From contig BDIP01000017.1 of NCBI GenBank assembly GCA_003568945.1, positions 1 through 46,688 of the forward strand: a stretch of DNA of 46,688 nt, read 5' to 3'. Made by a program: the position numbers and the translations under genes. The stretch's first letter is position 1, and each line of letters begins with the position of its first letter. The notes under the pieces are model-generated. The model searched no databases. It had not been told where the DNA came from and saw only the letters and a list, made by a program, of their open reading frames with translations. This DNA comes from Kipferlia bialata. Lineage: Eukaryota > Fornicata. Shown one piece after another: positions 23,401 to 35,189 of the stretch.

Positions 23401-24408
23401 TACTACCTCGTTCTTGTTGTGGGGCTACTCATGGTTGTGCTTGTGAGTACTGCTGTGTCTCTTCTCAGCTGGGTGGCGGTTCCCGTCCTGGCAGCTGTGC
23501 CTCACCTCCTGAGGGCCATGGTGGGAGTGTACTCTCCCGCACAGGAACACATCCGTGTGCTTGGCCTATCATCTCAGACTCGGTCGCCAAGCACCACCGC
23601 TAGTGTCGTCCTAACAGGGGTTGTGTGTGTGGTGTGGCAGCTACTGAGTCTACCCTCAATGAGCCACAACAGGCTTGGTGAGGTCCTGGTAGTGCTTCTG
23701 AGTGCCACTGTTACCACCTGTGTGGTAGATGGGTATACGTTCGACCCCTTTGCCTCACTATTGCCCACCAAGGGGGTGGAATCAAGTACACCTGCCCTCA
23801 CTTGGGAGGACCGAGACAGCAAGGGTATCAATGGCGACTGGACTCAAGATGTGGTGTCAGGCTACTCATCCCTGCTCTCCCCTACTCCCGCGGCCTTGAG
23901 GCATGCGGAGCTCACTATGACCCTAAAGACCAATGCACTACTCTTCATACCCTATGTCGGCCCTACCTGTAAGGTTGTCGCGGACCGCCTGACATCGCCG
24001 CCTCTCCGGGTACCAGGATGCCCTTCAAGCAAGAGGCTATGGGTCAGCAACATACTTGCCACCCTCTGTGTGTTCTTCCTAGCCTACCAGATGGCCTTCC
24101 CCACCATCTCCAATGGCCAACTAACAGCCATGTGTGTAGTGTTCTGGGTGTTTGCTGCCCAGCAGGTGTGGGATGCGTATTGGCAGAGTGAGAGGGTGTT
24201 AGGACTGAGGTCAAAGGCCAGCGACTCACGGAACACCATGACAGGAGTGGAGAAGTACTCTTCCTTGGACCTGGAGGGGGTGCATGTCAGCGACAGAGAT
24301 GCCATGAGTAAGAAAGAAGCCGAGGCAGCTGAGACCATGGCGCTGCTGACCACCCAGACGGAGATGGCAGGGATTAACGGGTATGGAAACAGCGCCCTGT
24401 CTTGGTAA
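20464..24408 (+). CDS. Polytopic membrane protein with propeller-like ectodomain
   Basis: There are five exons: 20464-20554, 20947-20973, 21093-21206, 21360-22189 and 22240-24408. All junctions keep frame, giving 1,076 residues. MWVVLVCMAVVACMQ looks like a signal peptide. The next roughly 430 residues contain repeated blade-like phrases (GDWAAVSGE, GDWLVVSTETG, VSGSYLVVGTSDQEVYTYLY, VSGATLVTAG), resembling FG-GAP or other beta-propeller repeats. From about residue 460 on there are 10-11 hydrophobic helices, starting with FLATCVSLLLCACVSVYVAC, with a short cytoplasmic tail ending GYGNSALSW. The role is unknown; the layout suggests a receptor or transporter with an extracellular sensor. Introns are short to moderate and free of microsatellites and echoes. 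Acceptors are CACCCTAG, ATCCCCTAG, TTACCCCAG and CTGACCACCAG. Confidence 0.8.
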
Positions 24409-24884
24409 TCGTTCGGAAGTGATCCCCAGTTCTGGGCCATGCTCTGAGCCTCAGACTCTGAGGGAGTGTTGGAGAATATATGACTATGAAAACTGTGTCC
24501 TTGGATTCATCTGTCTCACCGACCTTGTTTTACCTCCGGCGAAGAGCCGATGATCTTTCATTTACACTCTAGAACTCTGGCTTGCCCAACAAGATCGAGT
24601 CGCACCAGTGGTGCGGCACGGCATACATCACAAAGGGCCGATCATTGTAAATCTTGGCACATGACTATCTATTCAGATCATCTCACGTCAACCACGAAGG
24701 TGTTTGAGACAGTCACCCTACTCACAGCCGTTGATATAATCCACAGTACACCGAATTCAGGAATGGGCCAGATTCACTAGCCCCTTTCGAAGAAACTAAA
24801 ATAGCTGAATGATCGGTGTGGAAGATCGGTGAAGATGAACGTACGGACACCGCTCTTTCACCACCTAATTTTCAACTTTTATCA
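24409..24884. other. Intergenic, nothing recognised
   Basis: There are 476 bases between two plus-strand genes. No convincing exon, RNA gene or repeat is visible. The last part before the next ATG (TTCAACTTTTATCA) is AT-rich, as might be expected close to a transcription start. It must contain the 3' end of the polytopic gene and the promoter of the saposin-like gene. Confidence 0.4.
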
Positions 24885-25164
24885 ATGAGAGTCCTAGCCC
24901 TGCTTGCCGTCGTCGTTCTGGTGTGTGCTGCGTCTACCAAGGTGCACATACACTAGTGTTGCCCGCTATAGTAGCGATTACTCTGCCTGTCTTGAGAGTA
25001 CAGTTGGCTTTCTATATCCAGGCTCTCACCTTCTCACCTCTCAGCCCATGCGCTTCAATAACCACCACGACCGTAAGTGCGACACATGCGGCATCTGGAT
25101 GGACGAGATAGGATATATTTGGGATAAATATTGGAAGTCTTTTGATGGAGGGGAAGGAGTCTTA

Positions 25165-25220
<56 letters not shown>

Positions 25221-25878
25221 ACCCCAGCTGGAGAAGCTCATGCCCCTGGAGAAGATGGACCCCATCGACACCAGGTGAGTCAGACTACATCTCTCTCACC
25301 TCCCCATATTCACATATATATTGATGTCTCAATCAGTCTCTGCCTCTCTCTCTCACACAAACACACCCACCTCAGGTTGACCTAGAGATGGCCTGTCTGG
25401 ACATCTGTGACGTATATGGCCAGTGCACCCAGGAGGAGAACGAGGAGGTGCTCCCCCCCCCCCTCTCTCTCTGTCATAACTGCTTTCACGCACGCCCTCT
25501 ACCTCTGTATTTGTGTATCGAGTATGTATGCACGGAATATGTACCTATGGACCCGTATCGATATACATGAAATCATATTCCTGTTGACTTTTGTTGTTCT
25601 CTCATTCTATAGCCCTCCCCCCCTTTCTCTCCCTCCAGGTCTCTCCCATTGTATTTCCCTCCAGATCTCTCTCCCTCCAGGTCTCTCTCTCTCCCCCTCT
25701 CCCTCCAGATATATATATCTCTCTCTCCCTCTCCCTCCAGATATTTCTCTCTCTCTCCCTCTCCCTGCAGGTCTCCCGCTGCATATCCCTCCAGATGAGG
25801 TACAACAACCAGGTGACCGAGCTCCTGATCCAGGGATACACTCCCGACGTCATGTGCGAGATGATCGGAGTGTGCTAA
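24885..25878 (+). CDS. Small secreted saposin B-like protein
   Basis: Exon 1 (24885-24941) encodes the signal peptide MRVLALLAVVVLVCAASTK. Exon 2, from about 25045, gives PMRFNNHHDRKCDTCGIWMD, with an uncertain end near 25158. Then come 25228-25274 (LEKLMPLEKMDPIDT), 25376-25447 (VDLEMACLDICDVYGQC...) and 25771-25878 (VSRCISLQMRYNNQVTELL ... DVMCEMIGVC, TAA). The pattern C-x2-C, a pair of internal Cys, then C-x~25-C-x5-C with amphipathic helices matches saposin-like proteins, which bind lipids or permeabilise membranes (amoebapores, saposins). A role in digestion inside phagosomes is inference. One oddity: the exon ending at 25274 closes in phase 2, but the exon at 25376 reads in phase 0, and the phase-2 reading meets a stop. 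A non-canonical splice, a missed exon or a one-base sequence error is needed. Confidence 0.65.
25171..25216 (+). repeat. CT microsatellite in saposin intron
   Basis: An almost perfect (TC)n run of about 46 bases lies directly upstream of CACCCACCCCAG and the exon at 25228. In the transcript it is a long polypyrimidine tract at the expected position for one. Confidence 0.9.
25631..25794 (+). repeat. Seven iterated 3' splice-site-like motifs before the last saposin exon
   Basis: CCCTCCAG occurs at 25631, 25657, 25673, 25701, 25733 and 25787, and CCCTGCAG at 25763. Most are followed by GTCTC or AT and separated by CT runs. The CCCTGCAG copy is the likely true acceptor because it alone supplies the fourth core Cys (VSRC). 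The others look like echoes of the acceptor plus the first exon bases (GTCTCYC). Confidence 0.8.
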
Positions 25879-26274
25879 AGAGAGAAAGGGGGGAGTACTG
25901 CACTCCTGGTTATATCCTTGGTAAGTCACACACAGCTAGGCATGGTGTCTGGGGCATGTATGTCTGTACATGCACGTAGGGTACGAATGGATTAAGAGGT
26001 GGAGTCTTTGGTCTTTGGCTGGGTATATACACAGAGATAAATATTAATATCAGTGAACGATACTATTTGCCACAAAACGTGTGAGTCGTATAGTCTACAA
26101 TGTCGGTTGAGACCTGTGAGGCTCTCTACCGTATAATACACATTCGAAGCCCTCGAAGTGAATGGACAAGATGGGCTGTTAAGTGTTCTCTCTAATCGAC
26201 CATAGCACCTGGACCAGAAAGCACGAGACCCTTGAAGCAGAGCACTGGTGGCACACCGCGTATGCCTAAAGAGT
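25879..26274. other. Intergenic, nothing recognised
   Basis: About 400 bases between the saposin-like stop and the next probable start. No microsatellite, exon-like segment or RNA gene stands out. It could include a short leader exon of the downstream gene that I cannot see. Confidence 0.35.
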
Positions 26275-29200
26275 ATGTTTACTGGAGGATATCTTGCACT
26301 TTCCCCAGACTCCCCAACTCTCAGAATACGACAGCTTCGCCTTGTTGCCCTAGTTGCGTATCTCTCTGCGACTGCGTATCTCTCTCTTGCTGCTCTGGCA
26401 AGTGCTGCGTCACGCTACTATCCTGGGAGTGAGGTCCTGTCCACTGTAGACCTGTGGTTCCATCAGTCAAGTGGATGGAGTCAGTCTCTGCTGCAACTAT
26501 GCCTGGTGGCACAGCCAGTGTATGTCCTCTATGTAGGTGAGTATCCTATAAGTGTCCTCACCCTATGTTAGCTAGACAGCTTGATACTTATCGAATCCTA
26601 ACTGTAGTCAACCACTATTGTGTTGTATCCCTCAGTTGTGCTTGTGGATCCAAACAGACGGAACCGACAACGTCTCTATTGGACAGAGTCGGAACACGCA
26701 GTACATCGTATACAATACGTAGATGGGTGGTTGATGTGTTGAGACTGTCTGGGTATTCAGACTATGACATATCTGTGCACGCCAAGTGTGTGATGCGACT
26801 TGGTATTGTCACAGAGGGTCTGTCTCACATTGTCAAACTGAGACGGGACATGAACCCTGTGGTTTCAGGGATGACCTTGACAGCGGGAGTGACACTGGTC
26901 TACTCACAGCTGAGGGTTGGTGGTATTTACAGCGTTTCTGACATTGATACCTTTGCATGCATAGCTATCCATGTCCATGGATGTCAATATCATCCTATTG
27001 AAGCGTAGAACTCTTCTCTTTCTATCATTACCACAGACAATGTCGCTCTACAATGCCAGTGACATCGCCATTATCAACAGGGGACCATCAAAACCTTCAC
27101 TAGGTATGAAGCATTATTTACTGGTGGTATAGAAGTCTTAGGTCACATACGTTCAAGCTGACTACTGAATCTAATTCAGCAATGTCCTTTGTGGTAGATA
27201 CACTTCCCATATCATTCGGCGGATACTGATGAACCAGCTCCGAAGTCCTCTCAATCCTGGTCCTACCATTGCCGAACTGTTAGTCGCGTCAGTACGATGG
27301 TACGTAGCAGTTGTCGATGTACAGAGGTAGTGTGACAGGTATCTGACTGCAGGTACTCAGTGTCGCCTCTGTCTTAGGCACAGTATGCCTCTATGTACCA
27401 AGAGTCTTAGGCTGGGAACTACAGGTAGGGGATCTAGGAGGGGGTTGATGCAAAGTGTGTCGAAGGTTACCCCCCTTCAGCTGCTTGGTGGACTCCACTT
27501 ACTCCACAGTCACTCTTCCGCTTCCTGCCGGTGTACCTCTTTGTGTCTGTTACGATGTGTGGCCTCGCAGCTTTCACAGACAAGTATGCAATCACACTAT
27601 GCTCGTGGCTACTGGAGCCAAGATTTCTGAAAGTGGTCCAGAAAGAGGTATGTAACAAGGGTCCGCAATGTTTAGTTCTTTCAAGTCTTCCGACAGACTT
27701 CTGACTTCAGCGATGTCCATCTCACACCCTCTCTGACAGAGCGTTCAAGAGCTATCTCAAGTGGCTCTTAGTCGATGAGTCTGACAATCCACCACTAAGG
27801 CCGCACCAGGTGAGTTTGATACTGATATTGAACACTAATCTACAAACACGACAGGCATTTCGTATGTAACTACCCCTCTATACACTTTAACTACTAGATG
27901 GACTCTAGGTGCTATACGTTAACACCTGTGGCTAGTTCTTAACATGCAGGTACTGCAGCTCTTGGTACAATCGGACCCCATAGATCCTGCCCAACGAATA
28001 GTTGAGTACTCGGCAACCTGTGTGTTCGGGCCCCCAGCAAGCTCTATCCTCCAATCGGTTAGTATCAGACCAACGGTGACGGCTACTTCGGCTGTGCTAT
28101 TACGGTATAAACCCTTGACTAACTACCAGGCAATGCTAGACGTGGCCTATTCACTTCCGCCGTGGCTGCAAAGGCACTTGGCACCCTATTTACTGCCTCA
28201 GTCACTAGTCCTGCGAGACAGGTACTTTCTGCAAACACGTGTAGTGTCAGTATACGATATACCAAGTTCCATATTTCGCTCCTCGAGACTCATACGTGAC
28301 ACTGATACTGTCTAGCTCCTCACCACAGGGCGTGGATCCGGGGAACAGTCTTAGCACAGCGATATACAGCAATGTTGCACACACCTGCGGCAGTGAACCT
28401 AGGCCATCTAGCCTACTTCAACACAGCTGGTGGGGCACCCTTACTAAACTCTATGCTGATGGTCAAGACTCTACATATCGGCCGCTAACGTCTAGGAGAG
28501 TTTGCGTCCCTAGTGACAGCCATCCAAGACTGCCGCGAGTTACATAGGTGCGGCCTCAGATGTGGTTGTACCTCACTGCACATACACGGACTGGCACTGA
28601 TGTACAGTATCCACTTGGCCAGCAAGATATGTGCCTTCAACTTGGTTATGGGGCGGGTCCAGTGCAACTACCTGGATCACTTTCCCATGGGTCCTGAGGT
28701 GAGGCGTAGCTATCGTGTGCTTAGTGAGAGTTTCTAAGTTATATTCTTGACTCCTACACTGTGTGTGATGGCAGACTGCCATTGGCAGTATTCTAGCTAT
28801 TGTTCACCCCCAGGACATTGAAGACAAGCATTGGCTGCCTGTACACAGGAGTCTCTGCAGAGGACTGCAGTGCACAGTTCCCACGCCTACCCTGCCTTTC
28901 ATCCCATTTACAAGACGACGCAAGCTCTGGTGCGTTCACCTTCCTCTATCATGTACCCACACGAGTGTTTGTGGTCAGTTAATACCATATGTTTCTCTGT
29001 GATCACTATTGGTTCTAACTTCAGCTGGCCCCCTGTGTCCTATCCACCCACTGGACGTCTACTCCGGTGCTTCCAGGTGAGTGATCAGTGCCCTGACATC
29101 TCATACGTAGGGCTTTACAGACGCCCCTCTCCCCTCACAGTGTGAGTCACACCAGCTACCATACATACTCTTCGTCCAGAGGCACATCATGATGATTACA

Positions 29201-32112
29201 GAGACCTGGTACCGGTTCTTCTTGTTGAACCCATACGAGGTGGTCTCGATATGAACTGTGCATATGTATGATATGTCAAAGTACTACTATTTACACGACT
29301 CGATCACTCACCTAGCCCCACGGTGTGTGGAAGCGACACCTGGACCAGATGTATCCGGAGACCAGGAATGTTCTACTGCTAGAAGAGGTATGAGTGCAAA
29401 GTTCTGTGGTATACCAGTGAGTGTTGTCTCTCTGCACCTTCTTGTCTGACCAATTAGACCAAGAGCGACTTTGCAGGTCCTGAAGCCAAGCCTAGCGAGT
29501 GCTCAGTGTCCAACATCATACTATCAATCGAGGGAGATAAGGTATGTGAAAGGACACTTGACAGTACGTACATACCAACTGGTAGTCCTTTCTCAGAAGT
29601 CACTATATCTATATACTAGTTCTTACCAGTCAGATCGATACATGTTTTACTTGGTTCCACGAGGTGTTCAACCGTGGGTCAGACAACATACCAACAGAGG
29701 TACCAACACAATATCACATAATGGTATAGAATACAAATATTGGCCTATACACAAGCAGAATGCTATCCTCAGCTTCGTGGCTGCATAGTCTTCTTCTGGC
29801 ACAGAGACCGCCTTGCACTGATGCGCCGCATGCAGTGTCTAGGACTGGACGCTGAGCTAACCCTACCACGAGAACTCGTCAGTAACCCAAGGTGCCAGTG
29901 TGTTGTCTGCTCCCAATCTAATTGCAATAACAGCAACAAGAGATGCGTCACTCTGGCCGCTCTCTCTCCCGCAGTGGTGTATGATTGTGGGCCAGACATA
30001 CATCTGCCACTCACGATGTTTAGGTCACCTGTAAGAATTGCGACGAAGGCGAGTCACCTGGGATACTCTACAATGTAATCTCATGCAGTTGTTGAGGTCT
30101 TTCTCACAATCAGACACACGCAAGGGAGTTCCAATGTGTGTATAACCAGGCAACCGCTGATCTAGCCATAAGGTGAGAGACCATACTCGTAGCAGGCAGA
30201 TTATGGTATGTTACTGACGCTCAGACATGCCCTAGATCAGTTTGGTGTTGACCTGCAATACGACACCGCACCTGTTGCTCGTTCCGACTATCCATCTGGC
30301 CTGTGTGTGGCGGCTATGTATCTGTTCAACGTGGCAGGGTGGGTCACCTAACACTCTATGTACATCACCTCGTTAGTCCACCAACTATTATCGCACTGAC
30401 AACAGACTCGAGGCTTGTCGAGTCTCGCCTTCAGCGTTTGCACGATTCGTGCTGACGGTTACGGTAAGGGCTCTTGGTTCTTCTCCACTTCTGCAGGGGA
30501 GACACTACAATTCCATACTCTTATAGTCTTCTCAATTGTGTTACTCAGCCTAACCTGTTTAGTCTGCCTTCCCGTACGGCCACATCCAGACCACCCTCGA
30601 CAGTCTCCACCTAGCATACCACCTGTGCCACTCTATCAGAGCGTCTCAGAGAGGGGAGGCTCTGATGAACAGACACCAGAAACTGCTCGCAATGGTGACT
30701 GCTCTTGCTGGAGGTCTAGCGAGAGGTACCTATATAGCAGTGTTGTGGTTTCTGTGACCCAAGTTGTAGCGTAGATGATTCAAATCAATTGTGTCATTTG
30801 CGCATCATTACCCACCTTCCAGGTATGGCTCTAGATGGCAGAACCCAGGTTGCCTCCTGTCTACACAGAGATAGACACACTTGTGACAGGGAACACATAG
30901 CAGGGTAAGTATATGGGGAATCAATTGGAGATGCTTGCGTCATGAGTGACAGTGTTTAGTAGTGTGCACTGTACAGCAGACTTTCCAGCCTCATGTGTGT
31001 GATAGTCAAGGAGACAGTTGATATAGATAGTATATGCAGTGTGTGCCTATCAATTGTATACCGAATGTAGTACACACTACCTCCCATTCAACCCAGCCTG
31101 GTGTGTGTGATGGCCAAGCAGACAGGGCTACTGAAGCACCTCCCCCTGGGTACATGTGCACTGTTGAAGACACTCATAATGGCCACATCTCCAGACAGCA
31201 TATGCGGCATAATCCTAGAGGTACCTATAAGTGCATCCAAGAGAGATATATGCCAGTGTCTAAGTGTATATACAGGTGTATAACAATACAACACAAACAT
31301 AAGGTTCAGCACTGCACATCCTGGCTGAGGGGCATGTCTAAGGAGGAGAGAGACGAGATCCTAGTGGTGTCCAGGCTTCAGGTACCGACGATAGAGAAGA
31401 TGGAGTACCACCAACAAGAAGGCAAACTCATCGTTTACTATTATTGTGTCACTGGTCTATTTGAGTGCGCAAGTGAGGTGATCAATACGTATACCTCACA
31501 CCAGCGTGAAGAAGTTATCCCCTCTATTCTTGTGGCGCCCCACTCAGTTATGGGATCTCTCCAGAGTCTGCTACTGAGGTGCGATATCGATCTATTACAC
31601 ACATCCATAAGGACGGCATATACCGTCACACATGACTAGAGAGTCTAACCCCCTAGGAGCATTGTGTGTCTGTCTAGCATGGCCTGGTGCAGATCACCAG
31701 ACTCAGAGAGGGGGTGAGTGCACTAATCTACAGTGACTAGTAACAACCACAGTTAGACTGGGGTCACAGGTGTATTGGCACGCAGTCTTCGCTCGATTTA
31801 ATTAGCCGTCTATATAGTCTAACCCTCAGGTGGCAGGAGGCCCAGGCTTTCAAGGCATCCAGAGACAAGTATGCCTTTGGTGTCAGTGCCAACTGGTCAG
31901 GGGCGGAGAGACAGGTACAAGTAAACGGCAATCATATGTATAGCATATCCATAATGTATAGAGGGGAAGTAGGCTCTAACTGTCAGCTTTGCAATGGGTT
32001 CCGACAGGCACTCTATGTTCCTTTACTCGAGCAACTGAAGGGGTTGGCATCCGTGTTGAACCTTCGTAACATGGTTGGACTACTCTCGGAACTCATTGAG
32101 AGTGCCATGTGA
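26275..32112 (+). CDS. Large multi-exon polytopic membrane protein, family unknown
   Basis: Many short exons link in frame across short introns. The likely start is at 26275 (MFTGGYLALSPDSPTLRIRQ), the only in-frame ATG of the first long exon, and the stop is TGA at 32110-32112. Clear coding pieces include LVALVAYLSATAYLSLAALA (membrane helix), YTSHIIRRILMNQLRSPLNP, VLSVASVLGTVCLYVPRVLG and FRFLPVYLFVSVTMCGLAAF (helices). Later ones are FKSYLKWLLVDESDNPP, PYILFVQRHIMMITETWYRF, PHGVWKRHLDQMYPETRNVL and the C-terminal LKGLASVLNLRNMVGLLSEL. The layout is an N-terminal helix bundle followed by a long, mainly helical soluble region, so a receptor fused to a signalling domain is possible. I see no proven signature (an RGS-like reading was considered). 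Introns have GTATGT, GTGAGT or GTACGT donors and no microsatellites. Individual exon edges, especially 30.4-30.7 kb, are uncertain, and two genes cannot be excluded. Confidence 0.55.
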
Positions 32113-32715
32113 TACTAAGTCTTAGTAATGATTAATCATTCTTGAAACAAGTTGGATAAATGCACAATCATTGTTTGTTCCTCTGTTTATCCCGAACCTC
32201 CAGAACGTAGACATCTGTATATTATGTTTTATGTCTCGAATATGAGATGTTATACCTTTATATATAGGACTCATATAGGATTAGTACTAAGTACTTTCTG
32301 TATAGCCATCGTTTGGGCTCCTAGCATGTTTGGTGTTATTGATTAGAGTTCATATATTGTATAGATGGCCGCATCTAAACACAACTAGAGGTAATAACCA
32401 GGGGACCACGATATAACATACGAATCTATTATTGCCAACCTAATGTTGGGGGTCTCAGTACACACAAAACAACACTAAAAATCGCTCCACGGTATGCTCA
32501 ACTACAAGGTTGAGTCCTTCGCAAGGGGGCTTGGGTGGGGAGAAGACACACTCTCTCACTCTCTCTCCTAGCAGGGTTCTAGAGCAGTGGTAGCGGCGTG
32601 GTGGGAGTCAGCTAAAACAGTCTCACTCTCACTCTCCCACACACTCTAGTGAGGGAGGGGTCAACCATCCTCTGCATCTCTCTCTCTCTACTTGAATGGA
32701 GGGCGGGGTTCTACC
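32113..32715. other. Convergent intergenic region
   Basis: About 600 bases between the stop of the plus-strand polytopic gene and the stop of the minus-strand gene. It is AT-rich at first and then holds short CT-rich patches near 32550-32690. Apart from the hairpin pair annotated separately, nothing is recognised. Confidence 0.4.
32497..32526. other. Two adjacent hairpins
   Basis: CTCAAC-TACAAG-GTTGAG (a perfect 6-bp stem with a 6-base loop) is followed after one base by CCTT-CGC-AAGG (4-bp stem). Both are perfect inverted repeats in an otherwise unstructured gap between convergent genes. This could be part of a small RNA or a 3'-end signal, or chance. Strand is undetermined. Confidence 0.35.
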
Positions 32716-35141
32716 TCAGGTGTCTTCCAGTCTGGTATGGGTGTCCCATATCGGGGACCTCCATAGCCTAATGATCAAAGAGAGAGAGAGAGAGTACGAG
32801 ATGAAATTATATACGGGACCTCGTGAGGCGGGGGGGATACGATACGATATTCTGAGACTCATACCAGAGGAGCGAGGTGTCTGCCTCCTCCTCCGAGTGG
32901 TTGGAGTGGTGGCCAACTCCCCTCTCCTTCCACGCACTACTGCAGGGCAAGAACGGCCTGATGTAAGAGTATAGTAGTACACTATATGTACCATGGTACT
33001 CACCCTGTAGTAGCCTAGGGGAGCCTAGGGGAGCCTAGGGGAGCCTGACCATTCTCTCTTACCAATGCCACAACACACACATATATATACTTCGTGGTAC
33101 ACATACAACACTGTATCACTCACCCATTATTGCCCTGGGCCTGGGCCTGGCCTTCTGCTCGTTGAGGCACATACGATGGAGAAACATCATGTCCCTGCGA
33201 GCACCCAACTAGAGGGTGAGAGAGACTGATAACATGGAAAGACATAATGTAACATTCAATAGTGTGAAATTATCTAAAGAGGGTTATATACAGACTACAT
33301 ATGAGTAGTATATATAGTGGCATACTACTACATAGTGGAGGTGTATACCACCTACGCATCGTAGGAGGTCCTAGTCCCACGTCGTGGGAGAGAGAGGGGG
33401 TGAATACCCTAAGAATATCCATGTACCGAAATAGTGTATATCCTGCCATGTACATATACATCCATACATCGTACCAGGTCCTCTTCCCAAGAGAGAGATT
33501 CGGGTGTCCTTGTCTCCCGACACCTGGGGATCAGAGACCATAGACAGAGAGAAGGAAAATGAGAGGAATATTTATACATATACGTATGTCTGAGACTCAG
33601 AGAGAGGATGAGACACTTGTGGCACCTGTCGATGCCCCTGTCACAGGTGACAATGATGTTCTCTACCTCTCTGATCCACCATTTGAGGTAGTCTTGGGTT
33701 AGTGCCGAGGAGGGATATCATACAGCATACCCATATCAGTAAGTGTATACCTAAAACATATATATATATCATGTACTGACATGGATAGAGTAGGGGTTGT
33801 GTTACACAACTTGTGTATGAGTATGATTCCTGTCTGGGGTCAGTATAGAGAGGGTACCGTAGAGAGTCGGATTGAGTATGACGTGCCAGTGCTCTCAGTC
33901 CGGGAGAGATGTAGGATATAGACAGTGGCGCTTGGATTGAGTGGGGTCAGTATGGAGAGGATAGGGTGGGGGTTGTGGATTGAGTTGATTGTGTGCTTGG
34001 GATGAGGGGAATACTGTACCGGGAGAGTGAGTGAAATGCGTGGGAGGGGTCAGAGAGCAGAGGGAAGTTGGATTGAGTTAAACATGTGTGGCGCGCATAT
34101 ACTCACACACCGATATGGCTCGCTATACAGATGGGTAGGCGTACATATACAAGTATTGGGGGCAGATAAGACGTGGGTACACACAACTGTGGCATAGGTT
34201 CCTAGACTAGAGTGTTGAGCACGGTAACTGAAACAGTCACAAGTTGTGACTCACAACGAGACCGTTACACAACCGATACTCACCCTATATACTAGTGTAG
34301 AGAGTATTCGAATTTAAGAAGAAGCCTAGAGCACGTTGTACTCACCATATCGCGTTCTGCTTGGTTCCCCACCCACTAGAGAGACTGACAGTGTGACTAT
34401 TCTGAGCATAGTATTCTCCGAATCTGAGTAGGATTTGGGTCGGATATCCTCCCCAACTAACCCGGTAGTCTTGTCTACCTCTCTACCCACTGAGTATGCA
34501 GTAGCTTAACTGCAACATTCCATCTCGTAGAGGAGTGTGAGAGTGACCATATCGAAAGGGTCTTACTGTAGTGGCTGGGAGTTGGCTCGGATACTGTAGA
34601 GACCGCCATCCACCCCAACTATATATTAGTGTGACTCTCTAAGCACCATCCCCCCCCACATCTCTAATATAAAGTGCCTTCGTGCGTACCAGCCCTACTA
34701 GGGGCAAGTCTGTGCATGAACAGCTGGCCTACCTCAGGTAACATATACACATACACACATATATAGTGTCAACATAGACATAAATGTATATATATATTGA
34801 GAGAGAGAGAGAGATGCATGAGGAGCTGGGATATCTCAGGTATCTCTCTCTCTCTCTCTTTCTGAGACTGGCCTCCCTCAGGTACCTCAACTTACCCTCA
34901 CTCCCTGAGTGGTAATGCATATCAGTGTGAATATGCCTATTACATATACTGCTTCCTAGTACTGAAGCTGGCGTACCTCAGGCAGACAGTATATATATAT
35001 ACCTTGATCTAGCTCTCTCTCTCTCTCACCCATCTACCTCAGGCAGACAGTCTCTCTCTCTCTCTCTCTCAGTATCTCTCTCGTCCTCTCACCTCAGGCA
35101 GAGAGTCACCCCCCAGAGCATCCTGTGTCAGCAGAGTGTAT

Positions 35142-35189
<48 letters not shown>

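Noticed and set aside
26275-32112. RGS-type receptor assignment for the large polytopic gene
   Set aside because: Some helices resemble RGS helices by eye, but no continuous RGS signature could be read and several exon borders are uncertain.
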